Below, piece by piece: positions 45,137 to 56,181 of a DNA stretch of 64,000 nt. The stretch is from the NCBI RefSeq assembly GCF_000512565.2, contig NC_089301.1, positions 3,844,001 through 3,908,000 of the forward strand, given 5' to 3'. The notes below the pieces were generated by a model. It was not told the origin of the DNA. It ran no database searches and worked only from the letters and a program-made list of their open reading frames with translations. This DNA is from Kwoniella dejecticola CBS 10117 (lineage: Eukaryota > Basidiomycota > Tremellomycetes > Tremellales > Cryptococcaceae). Each line of letters starts with the position of its first letter. Positions within the stretch are counted from its first letter, which is position 1. Made by a program: the position numbers and the translations under genes.

Positions 45137-47837
45137 ATGAGATTCTTCCCATCCTCCCACTCGTCCGATCGATCTTCGGCCTCGCCCTCATCTCCTCTGA
45201 ACGAGCATGAGGACCCGGAAGCGAACGATCCCGGGCAGGGGCAGGGCAAGTGGACAGAATACGAGAAAGAGTGGATGGATCCCGAGGGGAAATTGAGAGG
45301 AAGGGGGAAGATCTGGGTCAAGAAGTGGAGTAGGCTTAGTCAAGGATGGGACGGTGAGGGATATAATCGTGATTCCGAGCAGACGGCTGGTCAAGATCAA
45401 GTGCAAGGTCAAGGTCAGAGTGGAAATGGGGAAGGGGACGTCGACGGTCATGGTCATGGTCATGGTCATGGCGATCGATCTGACGGACCATTCACATTTA
45501 TACCCCTCTCTGGTCGTCGAGGTCGGAGCAACCTGATCACCGACACCGATAACAATACCGATACCGATCATGCCGAACCCATTATGGACAAGCAGCGAGG
45601 GGATGTGGAAGTACGAGGTTCGCGCTTAACAGGTGGTGCGACTGATGGACTTCGTAAGTCATTTGAACATCATCGCCGAGTCATCGCATCATGTCATATC
45701 TTTCTTTTCTCCCCTACCGTCCATCTTCCATTCACCGTCACACCTTTACGTCGCAGTGAACTGCTCATGCATGCACCACGATTGACCGGTTCATCAAAGA
45801 TGCTCAGCAGACTGGACTAACTTGGCATTCACAATAGAATCCCGTAACCTAGTCATACTAGATACGATCCTCCGATCATCCTACCGGGCTGGATACAATG
45901 ATGCTTTGAAGATCAAACCGTTCTTACCTTACTCCACTAGCGCTTCTTCCGTCACTTCACAAGAGAGTTCAGCTCAACCCGAGAATGCGGTGCTCGCAAC
46001 AGCGAATGACAACAATTACATCCTACTTCTCGGTCTTGGTGGAATCGTATTAGCAAGCACCGGATTACTGGCTTACGGCGCGAGCAATAGATTGAAAAAC
46101 GTCGAAAGGGGCTTACAGGAGACTTTGGCGCTGGTTCAGCTGAGAGAGAAGAACGAGCTGGCGTCTGTGGGAAGGCTTAGTAAGGAGATCTTGGGGATAA
46201 GGAAGTTGATGGAAGACACACACAGCAACTCGATTGGTAAAAGGTCACCTACGAGTCCCCAAGGCGATCTTCCAAGCGCAGGCGGAAATCCGGATCCGGT
46301 GACGACAACGGCATTGGTATCCCCTTCATCGTCGTTACCTGCACCTCTAAAATCAAGAGCGGATTCCGATATCGGAGAAGCATGGGGAATGAAGAGAATA
46401 CTCGAAGAATTGGATCTGAACCTCAAAAAGGAATTCAGGATGATCGCGAAAGACTTGAATGGGAATCAAGTTGATTTGCAGAGGATCAAGCAAAGTGTAG
46501 ACGACATCCTGAAAGCTAGCTCAATCTTGATCGGTAGTGCCGGTGGTGTCCCTTCAAAAGCCTCAGGTAACAATGCAAATGGAACACCTATACCTTCGAA
46601 AGTGGGAGATGAGATTCAAAAGATCGCGTCGGAGACGTATCACCTCAGAGAAAACCTGAATGGTCTGATCAAGATTGGAAGGGAGTTACAGGGAGAGGTC
46701 AGTCTGAATAATCAGTTGGTGAAGAACAATCTCACTAAATCGGAGGACATCAAGAGGGTTCTTGAGGCTCTAAAGGGTCAATCAGCTTTGAAAAATCAGC
46801 ATTCATCTGAACAAGGACTTTCACCCAGCTCATTGTCACCCTCATCCCCGACTTCGTCCTCGCCATCATCGCCCACTGCCTCGACACCTACCCCCCCTTC
46901 GACTACCTCAACTTCAGCTCCAGCTCTGACCTCGGCGTACGGAGATCGGCTCAGTAAGAGCTTGAAACCCCGACAAGATGAACAGGAAATCATGCCTTTC
47001 TCCGATATTCGAAAAGCGATTGAGGGAGTCAAGAAATCCTATCTCAATGATCAGACGGAGATGACGAAGCATAAGCAGAACTCGGCTGCGACCCAAATCC
47101 TGACTCCAACAATGGCCGATCCCGATACCCCTTCGAAAGAAGAAGGGACTCAAGATTTAGGCAAGAGGTATGGACCAGTTGAAGGTGTACAATTCGCTAC
47201 ACCGCTCGAAAAAGTGAAGAATCCTTATAAAGCGTCTGAACGACCCCCTCCTGGGCCGGACGTGGTGAGGAAAGAGGTTGAAGCGGCGCCTCTGACTTCA
47301 AATCCTCGAGCAGCTCCAATGACAGCAGGTAGCCAGACCCGTCCTGAGAAGAACGATTCTGATGATGACGGTGGTCATGACGATAATGGTCCTCCTCCAC
47401 CACCTTCGTCAGGTATAAGAAGTCGCGAGCCATCTCCATATTCTGTCAAATCGCCCGAATCATCTGCGTCTCCCTCCAAGCCTTCAAATTCAAGTGCAGT
47501 GGCGAATCAAGATGGTAGATCGAGTTCTCGAAGATCTAGTGCTAGTTCTAGCGCCAATGTTAATACTCATGGGCATTGGTGGACCGTTCATTCGGTTGGA
47601 ACACCCCAGATTGGCTTGGGCTTGAATGATGCGTGGCGAATCAAGGGGTTTGGATGGTACCATCCGAGCGACACTGTTGGTGGCCAGCGCGAGTCTGGTC
47701 AACAACAAGGACAAGGACAGAATAGACTAAAAATGAAGAAGGAAGCGCACGAGGAAGAACATGATCGAGATAGGAGTTTGGGTGCCTGGGCTTTTTCGCG
47801 CGTGAAAAGTAGGTTTGATCATTGGCCTTTCCACTAG
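45137..47837 (+). CDS. Hypothetical single-span membrane protein
   Basis: I do not recognise this protein. Exons 45137-45653 and 45838-47837 give 838 residues. The first 170 are polar, with EWMDPEGKLRGRGKIWVKKW and a GHGHGHGHGD tract encoded by four GGTCAT-type repeats. After the splice comes LVILDTILRSSYRAGYNDALKIKPF, then one strong hydrophobic span, ILLLGLGGIVLASTGLLAYG, and directly after it a coiled-coil-like NRLKNVERGLQETLALVQLREKNELASVGRLSKEIL. The rest is Ser/Pro-rich and disordered, with a few short helical stretches and a C-terminal WW-rich part (HGHWWTVHSVGTPQIGLGLNDAWRIKGFGWYHP). It might be an organelle outer-membrane tether. The next gene has a similar motif before its span (see findings). 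An upstream ATG-free region makes the start at MRFFPSS likely. Confidence 0.72.
45449..45476 (+). repeat. Short tandem repeat GGTCAT, coding
   Basis: Four near-perfect hexamers encode alternating Gly-His in the N-terminal polar part of the surrounding protein. Such a tract could bind metal but may be neutral slippage. Confidence 0.7.
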
Positions 47838-48639
47838 GTCATTAGGTCATTAGGTCTGCGTATGAGCTTTTCGTGCTCTAGTGCTCAAACGGGGTATCAT
47901 TCTTGTGGTTGTATGATTTGTATGACCTTTGTCTTTCCGGTGGTTCAGGTTGTATTGTTTTGTTTCCACTTGTATCGTATTGTGCTGTTGCTTAGTTTTG
48001 GCTTTGAGATTTCCCCTAAGGTTTCCCATTTCTGGGCTTATTGAATTTCCGCTTCTGCTTTGTCTCCTCCGGTCTTGTGTATCTCACCTCTCATGCATGC
48101 TCTCCCCTTTTCTATTGAATAGCTTGTGAAGGTGTGAGGTATGGCAATATGACGATATGACAATGTGGTTTTGGGTAATCTTATCTGACATTTCCCCCTG
48201 TTCCTGAAACCGCACCCTCGAAAATACTCTTCGTATTGTTGTCGTTGTTTCTGTTGTTGAATACCAACTGAAATGGTCAACTACCACTACTATTGTCGCA
48301 ACGCATCATGCATTTCAACACTGCTACATTTTCCCCTACCCCTTCCCCTTCGGCTATGTATCACACTCCATAGACAACATCCACCTATCGAGCTAAAGCG
48401 GGAAGAAAGAAAGAGCAAGAATGATCACCATGTGAAGTCATTTCCACCCTATCTCGCTTGGACTTCAAGAGGTACTCGAACTTCCGGGTGATTAGATTGC
48501 GATGTGAAGTCTTTACCTGGGTCACATAGAGAGGTGCAAGGTATATAAGACGCCTAGTCAAGTCTGAATAAATCTGCCTCCTTCATTGTTCGTTCGTGCA
48601 TTCATTCGTAACTCACTGAACATCTCCAAATACCGATAT
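47838..48639. other. Intergenic with small repeat
   Basis: About 0.8 kb with a tandem TAGGTCAT repeat right after the stop (47836-47855), a T-rich probable 3' UTR and a TATA-like site at 48542. No gene is supported. Confidence 0.45.
48542..48548 (+). promoter_or_regulatory. Candidate TATA box
   Basis: TATATAA lies about 98 bp upstream of the ATG at 48640. It is a strong consensus match; function is inferred. Confidence 0.45.
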
Positions 48640-50856
48640 ATGCCTACTTTGCTTGAATACTTTGGAGACTTATTATATTCTAATAAAGCCCAATCCGAAG
48701 GTAGTCCAGACGCCCAACAAGTACAAACAGGTGAGTATCTTTCTCCTGCTCCTCGCAATAAATCATAGTCGTGCAAAATTGCTCAATTCTCATAACTATC
48801 TTCGCAGATCAACCTCAATCTACATCGTCTGAATCACACCTAGCTCACTCCGAGTCCAACACCACACAACCCACCCACCCGTCTTCACAAGCTCTCTTCC
48901 AGTCGATATACAATAAAGGCTATTTCGACGGAACACAAACTTCCTTCTCTACACCCACCCAAATACTTCAGCTCCTTACTACGCATTCAACAGGTATAGC
49001 ATTAGCATTCTCCGCCGTATCCTTCACGTCTATCACGATGCTCGCTCTAGCCCTCTCGAAACGATCTCCTTCAACTTCAGGATCACTAAGATCCATCGGC
49101 TTGGCTTCAGGAGGATCTGTATCTGCCTATGCCCAGGGCAAGGGTCAATTCAGACAACTTCGATTATTCGGTAATTCCGCAACCGTTAGATCCTCTCTCG
49201 GCGCGCATGCACACTCCAGCTCGGGTGCTGCCCAGGGACCTCTTTCGCCAGAAGAGATCGAGACAGCCCTCGAGAAGCTCAAGGAGGAATTACTGGCTGC
49301 TAAGGAGATCTTCGATGCTGAAGCCGAAGCGGAAGAAAGTATAGGCGAACAGGCCGATAAAGCCCCTGGGGGATTTAAGAATGGTCAGACCCAGACCCAG
49401 CCTGGGGGTAATGATGCCGAGGTACTGCTCAATGGGCTCAAGACGTTTTTTGAGCACAACGAGCAGGGTTTGACAGATGGTAAGAAGTTGGTCATGGACT
49501 TCTTCCCCGATGGGACCTCTGAGGTGAGTGTCATTCAGGTGAACGGCCATCTTCTCTGGAGTCGCAGTGTACACTGGACGAGCAAACTTGCTTCCTAAAC
49601 TTCGGCTTCGTTCGTCTTCTCCTGATTCTGCCTATCTGGACAATGCGGAAGGATAAGAGCAGAGCCCATAGACAAACGACAAAAGCTGACTCCCTCTTTA
49701 TACTGTCTGGTGTAGATGAGTTTACAGCCTAAGGATGTCGAGATGGAGGAACTCGAGCACGAGGATTCTGCAATTCCCTCGACATACCTTAAAGGTGACA
49801 CGACAAACGCAGATATCGACAACTTCGACAATGTTGATCTCGGAGGAGCCAGCTCCCCTATGGCCTTACGGGGACTATGGGAGAAGGTCAGATTCGAGCC
49901 TGTAAGTTGGGACGAACATCAAGGCGAGGTAATCATGAGATTGTTCGTGGACGGTCAGGTATGTGCCCTGCTTTCAGCCTCAGACTGAGATCCAAACACA
50001 TGACTTCATAAATCGATCCGTGTTCACGCGCGACAAGTACTGACCAGCTGATATTGACCGCAGCCCGACGAAACGATTCAAGAAGAACTGAAAGTACAGG
50101 CAGTGTTCAAGGACGGTGTTCCCACCTCGATCACTCATCAAGGTCTTGTCTTTGAGGTCGATGCTACAAATGAATGTTTGCCTGATGGTGCGCCCATCTG
50201 GAAATTCAGTAGACTTATACTTGATTTCGCGGCGCGCTTGAACGAGATTGCTAGGGACGAAGAGGGTGAGTCGACCTTGCTGTCATACAATTTACTAGCT
50301 TGGAGGCAGATAGAGATAGTCTGACTGACTTGACTTCCCTCAAACACACGCAGTCAACGAAGCGAATCTCATCGACCAGATTATCGTGTCAAGACGAGAG
50401 AAGAACGCCCATATCTTCGAGGCGTCCGTCGTTCCTACCGACCTCGCCGCGCTGATCGATGCGATCGTCCAGAAACAGCGAGTTGAATTTTGGCTCGATG
50501 AGAAGATCGGGAAATCCGTAGCTGTAGGAGCGGAGGGGAAGAAGGAGACTTGGAAAGTCAGAGTAGCGATGTACGAGTGAGTCGATTTTAAGCATAGATC
50601 TGTCCTTGCTCAGACAAGGGACTCTGGTGATTTTGGTGAGGTGATTGAGCTGACTTTATTATTCTCGAATAGCCTGTATGAAGAACCCCAATGGTCAGAG
50701 ATGACTGCAACAATTCATTTCCTTGGGTTCCCGACCACCATTACTCTGCCTGTGGGCCAGGCGATGGCATCGCAACGTGATCCGATCCCGATCCCCATTG
50801 TGGGTTGTAGCGATGGTCAGTATGTGGTTAGTGGGCAAGAGGGGGAGGAGTGGTAG
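48640..50856 (+). CDS. Hypothetical single-span membrane protein, neighbour of the 45-kb gene
   Basis: I do not recognise this protein. Exons 48640-48730, 48808-49524, 49716-49958, 50064-50265, 50354-50576 and 50673-50856 keep frame and give about 553 residues. A short N-terminal region (MPTLLEYFGDLLYSNK) is followed by SSQALFQSIYNKGYFDGTQTSF, a hydrophobic span (GIALAFSAVSFTSITMLALALS), a basic loop, and a coiled-coil-like PEEIETALEKLKEELLAAKEIF. The C-terminal 350 residues look folded: WEKVRFEPVSWDEHQGEVIMRLFVDG, IDQIIVSRREKNAHIFEASV, RVEFWLDEKIGKSVAVGAEG, and FLGFPTTITLPVGQ near the end. The large soluble C-domain is probably cytosolic. Its closeness to the 45-kb gene, same strand and similar pre-span motif, suggests related roles. 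Confidence 0.75.
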
Positions 50857-51473
50857 TGGTCAATTGATGTACTAGAGTGAGGAGTTTGATCTGATTTAGA
50901 AAGATTTCACGCAGGCCTCATAGCTTCGAAAGGGATATGATAAAATGTCAGAAAACAACCAATAAAAAGCGTATTGTGCGATTTGACGCTGGTATGCATC
51001 AGTTCGGGAGTGATCTGTCTTTGTACAATAGAGACGTGGAGGGTGATTATACCGTATGGTGATTCATCTCGCTAGACCATCATCGTCCGGATGTCCGAGC
51101 TATGACATGACACATTCCATGGGGACATGAGGGTGTCGACTGAAATGATCTAATTGCGGAACGATGGTCTGTCGGCGTACTAGTGTGTGCTGATCCAGTC
51201 TTTTCTGTACAGCATGCATCTATGATGCTATTGTGGTATGGAATATGATCGACATGCTATGCGAGGATATTCTTATTACCTAAGTCGTCGTTTTGTTACA
51301 CCCTGAATGATCGCGTCGACGTGGAGCTGTCCACTGGGCATATCATCCACTTTATGCTGATTCATCCTTCATCCTTCCTTCTGCTATTAACATAAATACC
51401 TTTCAACCATTGATCCCATTCTCTCAACTCCACCTAGACAATACTCACTGAACACTAGGCAAAGGCAAGAACG
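50857..51473. other. Intergenic, PDI promoter
   Basis: About 620 bp with no gene seen. The last 100 bp, upstream of PDI, contain CATAAATACC and CCACC-type sequences. The CATCC-rich stretch near 51363-51382 (TTCATCCTTCATCCTTCC) is a short repeat. Confidence 0.4.
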
Positions 51474-53669
51474 ATGAGAATCACATCAAAAGTCACTCTG
51501 GCACTCGCTGCTTTGTTGCCAGCACTCACCAATGTCGTAGCTTCAGACGTCCTTGATTTGGCTCAAGATACGTTCAAGGGAGAAGTCTACGATCAGGATT
51601 TGGCTTTGGTAGAGTGAGTATTGCCTCAAACTTCTCATATCTGCCGCTCCTTGATCACCGGCCTTGCGTGCTAGAAGTCAGGACGATACATACATCATAG
51701 GGACTGAGAGCTGACATCTCAATTCGCTTTACTTCACCATCTACAGATTCTTCGCTCCTTGTATGTTCATTTCAGTCCACCGGTGATACAATTACCTCTT
51801 TACTGACTTGCATACTATCTCAAGGGTGTGGACATTGTAAGAAGTGAGTGTGTCAACTTTAAAGCACCTTTTGCACTCTCGCTGACTCTCATATTCCCGC
51901 TTCAGCCTCGCTCCTCATTACGAAGAGGCAGCTACCGAACTCGTCAAGAAAGGCATCAAGCTTGCCAAGGTATGTAGCCGCCGCAGCTCTGCGCTTGCTA
52001 CCGCTTCTCCGAGCCCAGCCACTGACGTTCTCCTTCTACTCATCAGGTCGACTGCACAGAGCACGCCGAGCTTTGTCAGGAATACGGTGTCAGCGGATAC
52101 CCGACACTCAAGGTGTTCAGAAATGGTACACCTACAGACTACACCGGTCCTCGAAAGGCTGACGGGATCATCAGCTATATGATCAAGTGAGTTGCGCATG
52201 TGCATGATTGGATGTGGGCTAATCCTAATCTATCAACCCTTCTAGGCAATCCCTCCCAGCTGTTTCAGACGTTACTTCTGAGTCTCACGCCGAGTTCATC
52301 AAATCCGACAAAGTGTGAGTGATTCCCCATTCCAAATGCCGCTTAGTGCTTTCGCGCTGACTGAGCACGTTGATGTCCTCGCTCGCAGCGTCCTTGTCGC
52401 TTACGGAGACGCTTCTCACCCAATCCCTTCCGCTTACTCCCAGTACGCCAACACCGCCCGAGACTCCTACTTATTCGGTCAATTCACCGAGTCCTCCTTA
52501 CCCTCCATCCCGGAATCACCCTCTTTGCCAGCTATTGTCCTGTACAAATCCTTCGACGAGGGATACTCCATCTTCCCCGCTGGAGAAATCACCAACCTCG
52601 ACTCTTCCGCCTTGGCAGATTTCGTCAAGACCAACTCCGTTCCCTTATTAGACGAGATCTCACCTGAGAACTTCGGTACATACGCTGAACAAGGGTTACC
52701 TATCGCTTATCTCTTTGTCGACCCGGCTGAAGTGGACACCAGGGAAAAACTCGTGGAGGAGATCAAGCCGATCGCAAGGGAACACAAAGGAAAAGTCAAC
52801 TTCGTCTACATTGACGCTGTCAAATTCATCGATCATGGTAAATCCCTTAACCTCCCAGGAGACAACTGGCCAGCGTTCGTCATTCAAGATTTGGCGGCGC
52901 AAACTAAGTACCCCTTGGCGCCATCTGAAAAGGTCAGCGGTAAATCGGTAAAGGCATTCTTGGACAAATTCGTAGCAGGGGAGATTCAACCGTCGATCAA
53001 GTCGGCGCCGATCCCTGAGACTCAGGATCAACCGGTATACAAGCTTGTAGCGGATGATTGGGAGAACTTGTTTGGCGCAACGGAGAAGGACGTGTTTGCG
53101 GAGTTCTTCGCTCCTTGGTGTGGACACTGTCGTGAGTGAAACAATCCATCATGCCGCCATTCCGCTTTCACCATTGATTGCGTCTTGTCATTTCACCCCC
53201 CTGCTTTCTCACCTTCTAATTGTCCCCATGATCGCTGTCCGCTGATTCTGATCACCTGGATGTCTCGCAGAACGACTCGCTCCTATCTGGGACACTTTGG
53301 CCGAGAAATACGCTTCCAACTCTAACATCGTCATGTGAGCCTCGCTTCTGTGTATTTCTTTCCCTCTTCGAACATTGTTGGGCGACATTAGCTCACATTC
53401 TTTGCTCCATGTCGTAGCGCTCAAATGGATGCCACCGAGAATGATATCCCCCCGCCGCTCCCTTCAAGGTGCAAGGTTTCCCCACCCTCAAGTTCAAGCC
53501 TGCTGGATCGAGCGATTTCATAGATTACAACGGTGATCGAAGTTTAGACTCTCTCGTCGAGTTTGTCGAGCAACACAGAAAGTCATCTGGCGGCGAGGCT
53601 GCAGCTGGCGGTGATGCCGATGAGGAGATCTTCGATGATGAGGATGCGCCAGAGCACGATGAGCTTTAG
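51474..53669 (+). CDS. PDI1: Protein disulfide isomerase, with apparent frameshift
   Basis: An ER oxidoreductase that forms and reshuffles disulfides. The signal peptide is MRITSKVTLALAALLPALTNVVA. The first thioredoxin domain (a) has FFAPWCGHCKN at about 48-58, with its active site spread over exons of 14 nt (51747-51760) and 19 nt (51825-51843). The b and b' domains follow (NSVPLLDEISPENFGTYAEQ), and the a' domain has EFFAPWCGHCQRLAPIWD. The C-terminus is acidic and ends in EHDEL, an ER-retention signal of HDEL type. In the a' domain after MDATENDI, a run of six C (53448-53453) leaves the frame one base short. Read as given, translation stops about 25 codons later, losing the cis-Pro region and HDEL. 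The downstream frame is fully conserved, so a base-call or assembly error in the C run is likely; otherwise the allele is broken. Confidence 0.92.
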
Positions 53670-54650
53670 GCGCAGTCAGAAGGTACGCTTAGCCAGTGCA
53701 GAAGGATGAGGACATAAGTTGCAGGAAAAGCAGGTTAGCAGGAGAAGAGATGAGATGAGATGAGAGGGAGCTGTGGATTGATTTTGCAGACTTTGCTCGC
53801 ACATGCTGTATGCATAAGATACCCGATCAGTCAGAATAGAGTCAAGTGGGTCTCTCAGTCGGTTCGCGGCCAAGCTCTCGACGAGATAACTTAGTTGCAT
53901 CAGTCCGAGTTTAGTTGCACCGAACCCATTCGTCAAAAGAGAAACACGTCAATAGATCTGAGATGTGTGGTGACGTAAAGACCGCCGGGCTCCACTTGTG
54001 TCTGCGAGCTACAACGAACACTTCCCTCGCATTTCGCGAAGCTATTGTTGTCGCAGTGGGTAAAATGGAGAAATGTTTATACGTAACATACCGTAGTTCC
54101 CGAAGACCGAGGTGTGGGTACCGGAGGATCATCAAGGTTATTTCTGATCACTTGGCATCTGTGCTATTTTTGGATTTGGAATTTGATCAATCCCATCTCC
54201 GAGGCGTTATCGATGATCTCATTTACCTATGACTTGACGATAACCGTCATTCTATGCGAATATTGGCCGTCGGTCTGAGCATCCTCCTGATATCAAAGGA
54301 CACAGATGATCTATTTTGGGCGGGAGGAGAGCACAATGAGTGCCGATTCCCGAGGTGTGGACTGTGCTGGAATTATGAGCTTGGCGCATCACTCAATATG
54401 GCTCGGGCATCGATAGCAGGGGTGTATCGTATATAAGAAGCGAAAGACCCCTCGATAGTCTACTGATCTGAAGAAGTTTCAGGAGTCACGATCAATTGCT
54501 TGTACCAAGACAACGACCTATCTGAAGGTTCTCATAGCAGTCGATTCTCCAACCTTAGCATCGCCTCGCCATCAAGAAATACCCATCACACCCCAGTCAC
54601 ATTCAGAGAACAAGTAGACCTCCACATACACGCATACAATCGTATTCATA
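53670..54650. other. Intergenic region
   Basis: Nearly 1 kb. There is a GAGATGAGAT repeat at about 53742-53765 and a TATATAAG site at 54430. Open frames of 60-105 codons on both strands match no family. Confidence 0.4.
54430..54437 (+). promoter_or_regulatory. Candidate TATA box, SDR gene
   Basis: TATATAAG lies about 215 bp upstream of the ATG at 54651. The leader after it is A/C-rich, as in many fungal genes. Inference. Confidence 0.4.
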
Positions 54651-55577
54651 ATGAAAGTATTCATCACCGGCGGCTCAGGTTGGATCGGATCCCGCGTGAT
54701 CCCTCATCTGGTCGAAGGTGGACATACCGTAGTCGCCTTATCTCGATCCGAGGGTTCTGACAAGATCATCTCTGACGCAGGTGGTATTCCTATTAGAGGC
54801 TCCATCGAAGACCCCGCTTTCCTCAAGGACCAAGCTTCCAAGGAAGACATCGACGCGGTGATTCACCTGGCTATGAATCACGATAATTTCGGTGGAGAGG
54901 GTTACGATTTCGTTAAGCAAGCTACGATCTCTTCGGATGCCGTCTTAGCTCTTGCAGATGGTTTATCTTCGAATGGTCAAGATCAAGATCGACACAAAGT
55001 TCTGATCAATACTAGCGGAACACTGAGCGGGGCTATGGCAGGATTCGGCGGTAAAGAACTCTCAGAAACCGACTCATTCGTCATTCCCATCCGACCAGAT
55101 CATTACGACGCCATCAAAGCCAAGGGGGTAACTCCAATCGTGATCAGACTTAGTCCGGTGATTTATGGAGAGGGGGATAAAGGATTCATCTCGCAATTGA
55201 TCAATATCGCACGAACCAAGAAAGTGGCTGGGTATTTGGGGGAAGGGGAGAATAGGTGGTCCGCTTGTCATGTTAACGACGCTGCGAAATTGTACGCTCT
55301 AGCTTTGGAAGGGGGGAAAGAAGGGATATTGCACGGGGCATCGCAAATGGGTGTGAAAGGGAGGGAGATCGCTGAGGTGATAGGAGAGAGATTGGGGGTG
55401 GAAGTCAAAAGTATTGAGAAAGGGGAAGAACATTTTGGAGGGTTTATGAATATGGTTCTTGGCTTGGATGCGCCCGCGGCGAATAGTATCACGAAGCAGA
55501 GGACGGGGTGGACACCGAAGGAGAAGGGGTTGATACAGACCATAAGGGAGAGTCAGGCTTACTTTGCTTCGAAATGA
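54651..55577 (+). CDS. NAD(P)-dependent extended SDR/epimerase-like protein
   Basis: A Rossmann-fold oxidoreductase of the extended/atypical SDR group, single exon, 308 residues. The nucleotide motif MKVFITGGSGWIGSRVIPHL starts at residue 1. DAVIHLAMNH follows, and LINTSGTLSG holds the Ser region. RLSPVIYGEGDKGFI and NRWSACHVNDAAKLYALALE are the hallmark C-terminal motifs of this branch, and ITKQRTGWTPKEKGLIQTI ends it. The usual Tyr-x3-Lys active pair is not in its normal form: PDHYDAIKAKGV has Y-D-A-I-K in the expected area, and about ten residues seem missing compared with relatives. It is intronless, unlike its neighbours, as is common for acquired or retro-derived fungal genes, but I cannot show transfer. 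Substrate unknown. Confidence 0.88.
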   Translation: MKVFITGGSGWIGSRVIPHLVEGGHTVVALSRSEGSDKIISDAGGIPIRGSIEDPAFLKDQASKEDIDAVIHLAMNHDNFGGEGYDFVKQATISSDAVLALADGLSSNGQDQDRHKVLINTSGTLSGAMAGFGGKELSETDSFVIPIRPDHYDAIKAKGVTPIVIRLSPVIYGEGDKGFISQLINIARTKKVAGYLGEGENRWSACHVNDAAKLYALALEGGKEGILHGASQMGVKGREIAEVIGERLGVEVKSIEKGEEHFGGFMNMVLGLDAPAANSITKQRTGWTPKEKGLIQTIRESQAYFASK

Positions 55578-56103
55578 TGAGCACGTACGCCAGTCGTTAT
55601 TGTACTGTACAGTACCACGTCTAGATATTCGGATTGATGTAGACTCTGAGTGGTGCATGCCTTCAATACAGTGTTAGTGTTCCAGTCAAGTATGAATGTG
55701 ATAGAGATATTATCCTCTGTGGATCAATCACTCGAATGGGACAAAGTCAATCTCATTGATGACCAAGTGCAGATGCCAATTTCTACATATTTGACCGTGA
55801 CCTCCTTTGAACATCGATCACTTGATTGGAACAGCACAGTGTATGCGACACGCATCCTCTTGCGTCGTGTTCTGTACTTTGTCTGCGTCCTTGCACGCAC
55901 TGAGACATCAATGAAATGGGATATGATATGCAACGACTCCAAGTCTTCCCATCTGCTGTTCTTTTGTATCCATCTCCCTTCAAGCGGCAAACGCAATAGT
56001 TTCAAGGTCAAGAGTCAAGTGAGTCATATTGACCCCATGGAGCAACGGTCTGACGTCAGATCCTGATCACCCATCCTGATGCCCAACAAGAAAGTAAGAC
56101 ACC
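55578..56103. other. Intergenic, upstream of eL41
   Basis: About 530 bp between the SDR gene and eL41. Plus- and minus-strand frames of 66-138 codons overlap here, but none shows family features. Confidence 0.4.
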
Positions 56104-56181
56104 ATGCGCGATAAGTGGAAGAAGAAACGACAGAGGAGGATGAGGCAAAAGCGGAGGAAGATGAAGAAGCGATCTCGGTGA
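56104..56181 (+). CDS. RPL41: Ribosomal protein eL41
   Basis: The smallest ribosomal protein, of the large subunit, lying at the subunit interface. The frame of 26 codons (25 residues plus TGA) begins MRDKWKKKRQRRMRQKRRKM. Length, the MR-KWxKKR opening and the KRRKM centre match eL41 of fungi and animals, which also begins MR-KW and is 25 residues long. It is so short and basic that gene finders usually miss it. The stop overlaps a GGTGAGTAAG string that resembles a donor, but splicing there gives no sensible C-terminus. Residues 13-15 (MRQ) and the final KKRSR differ from the usual LKR and ARSK, which is mild divergence. Confidence 0.88.
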   Translation: MRDKWKKKRQRRMRQKRRKMKKRSR

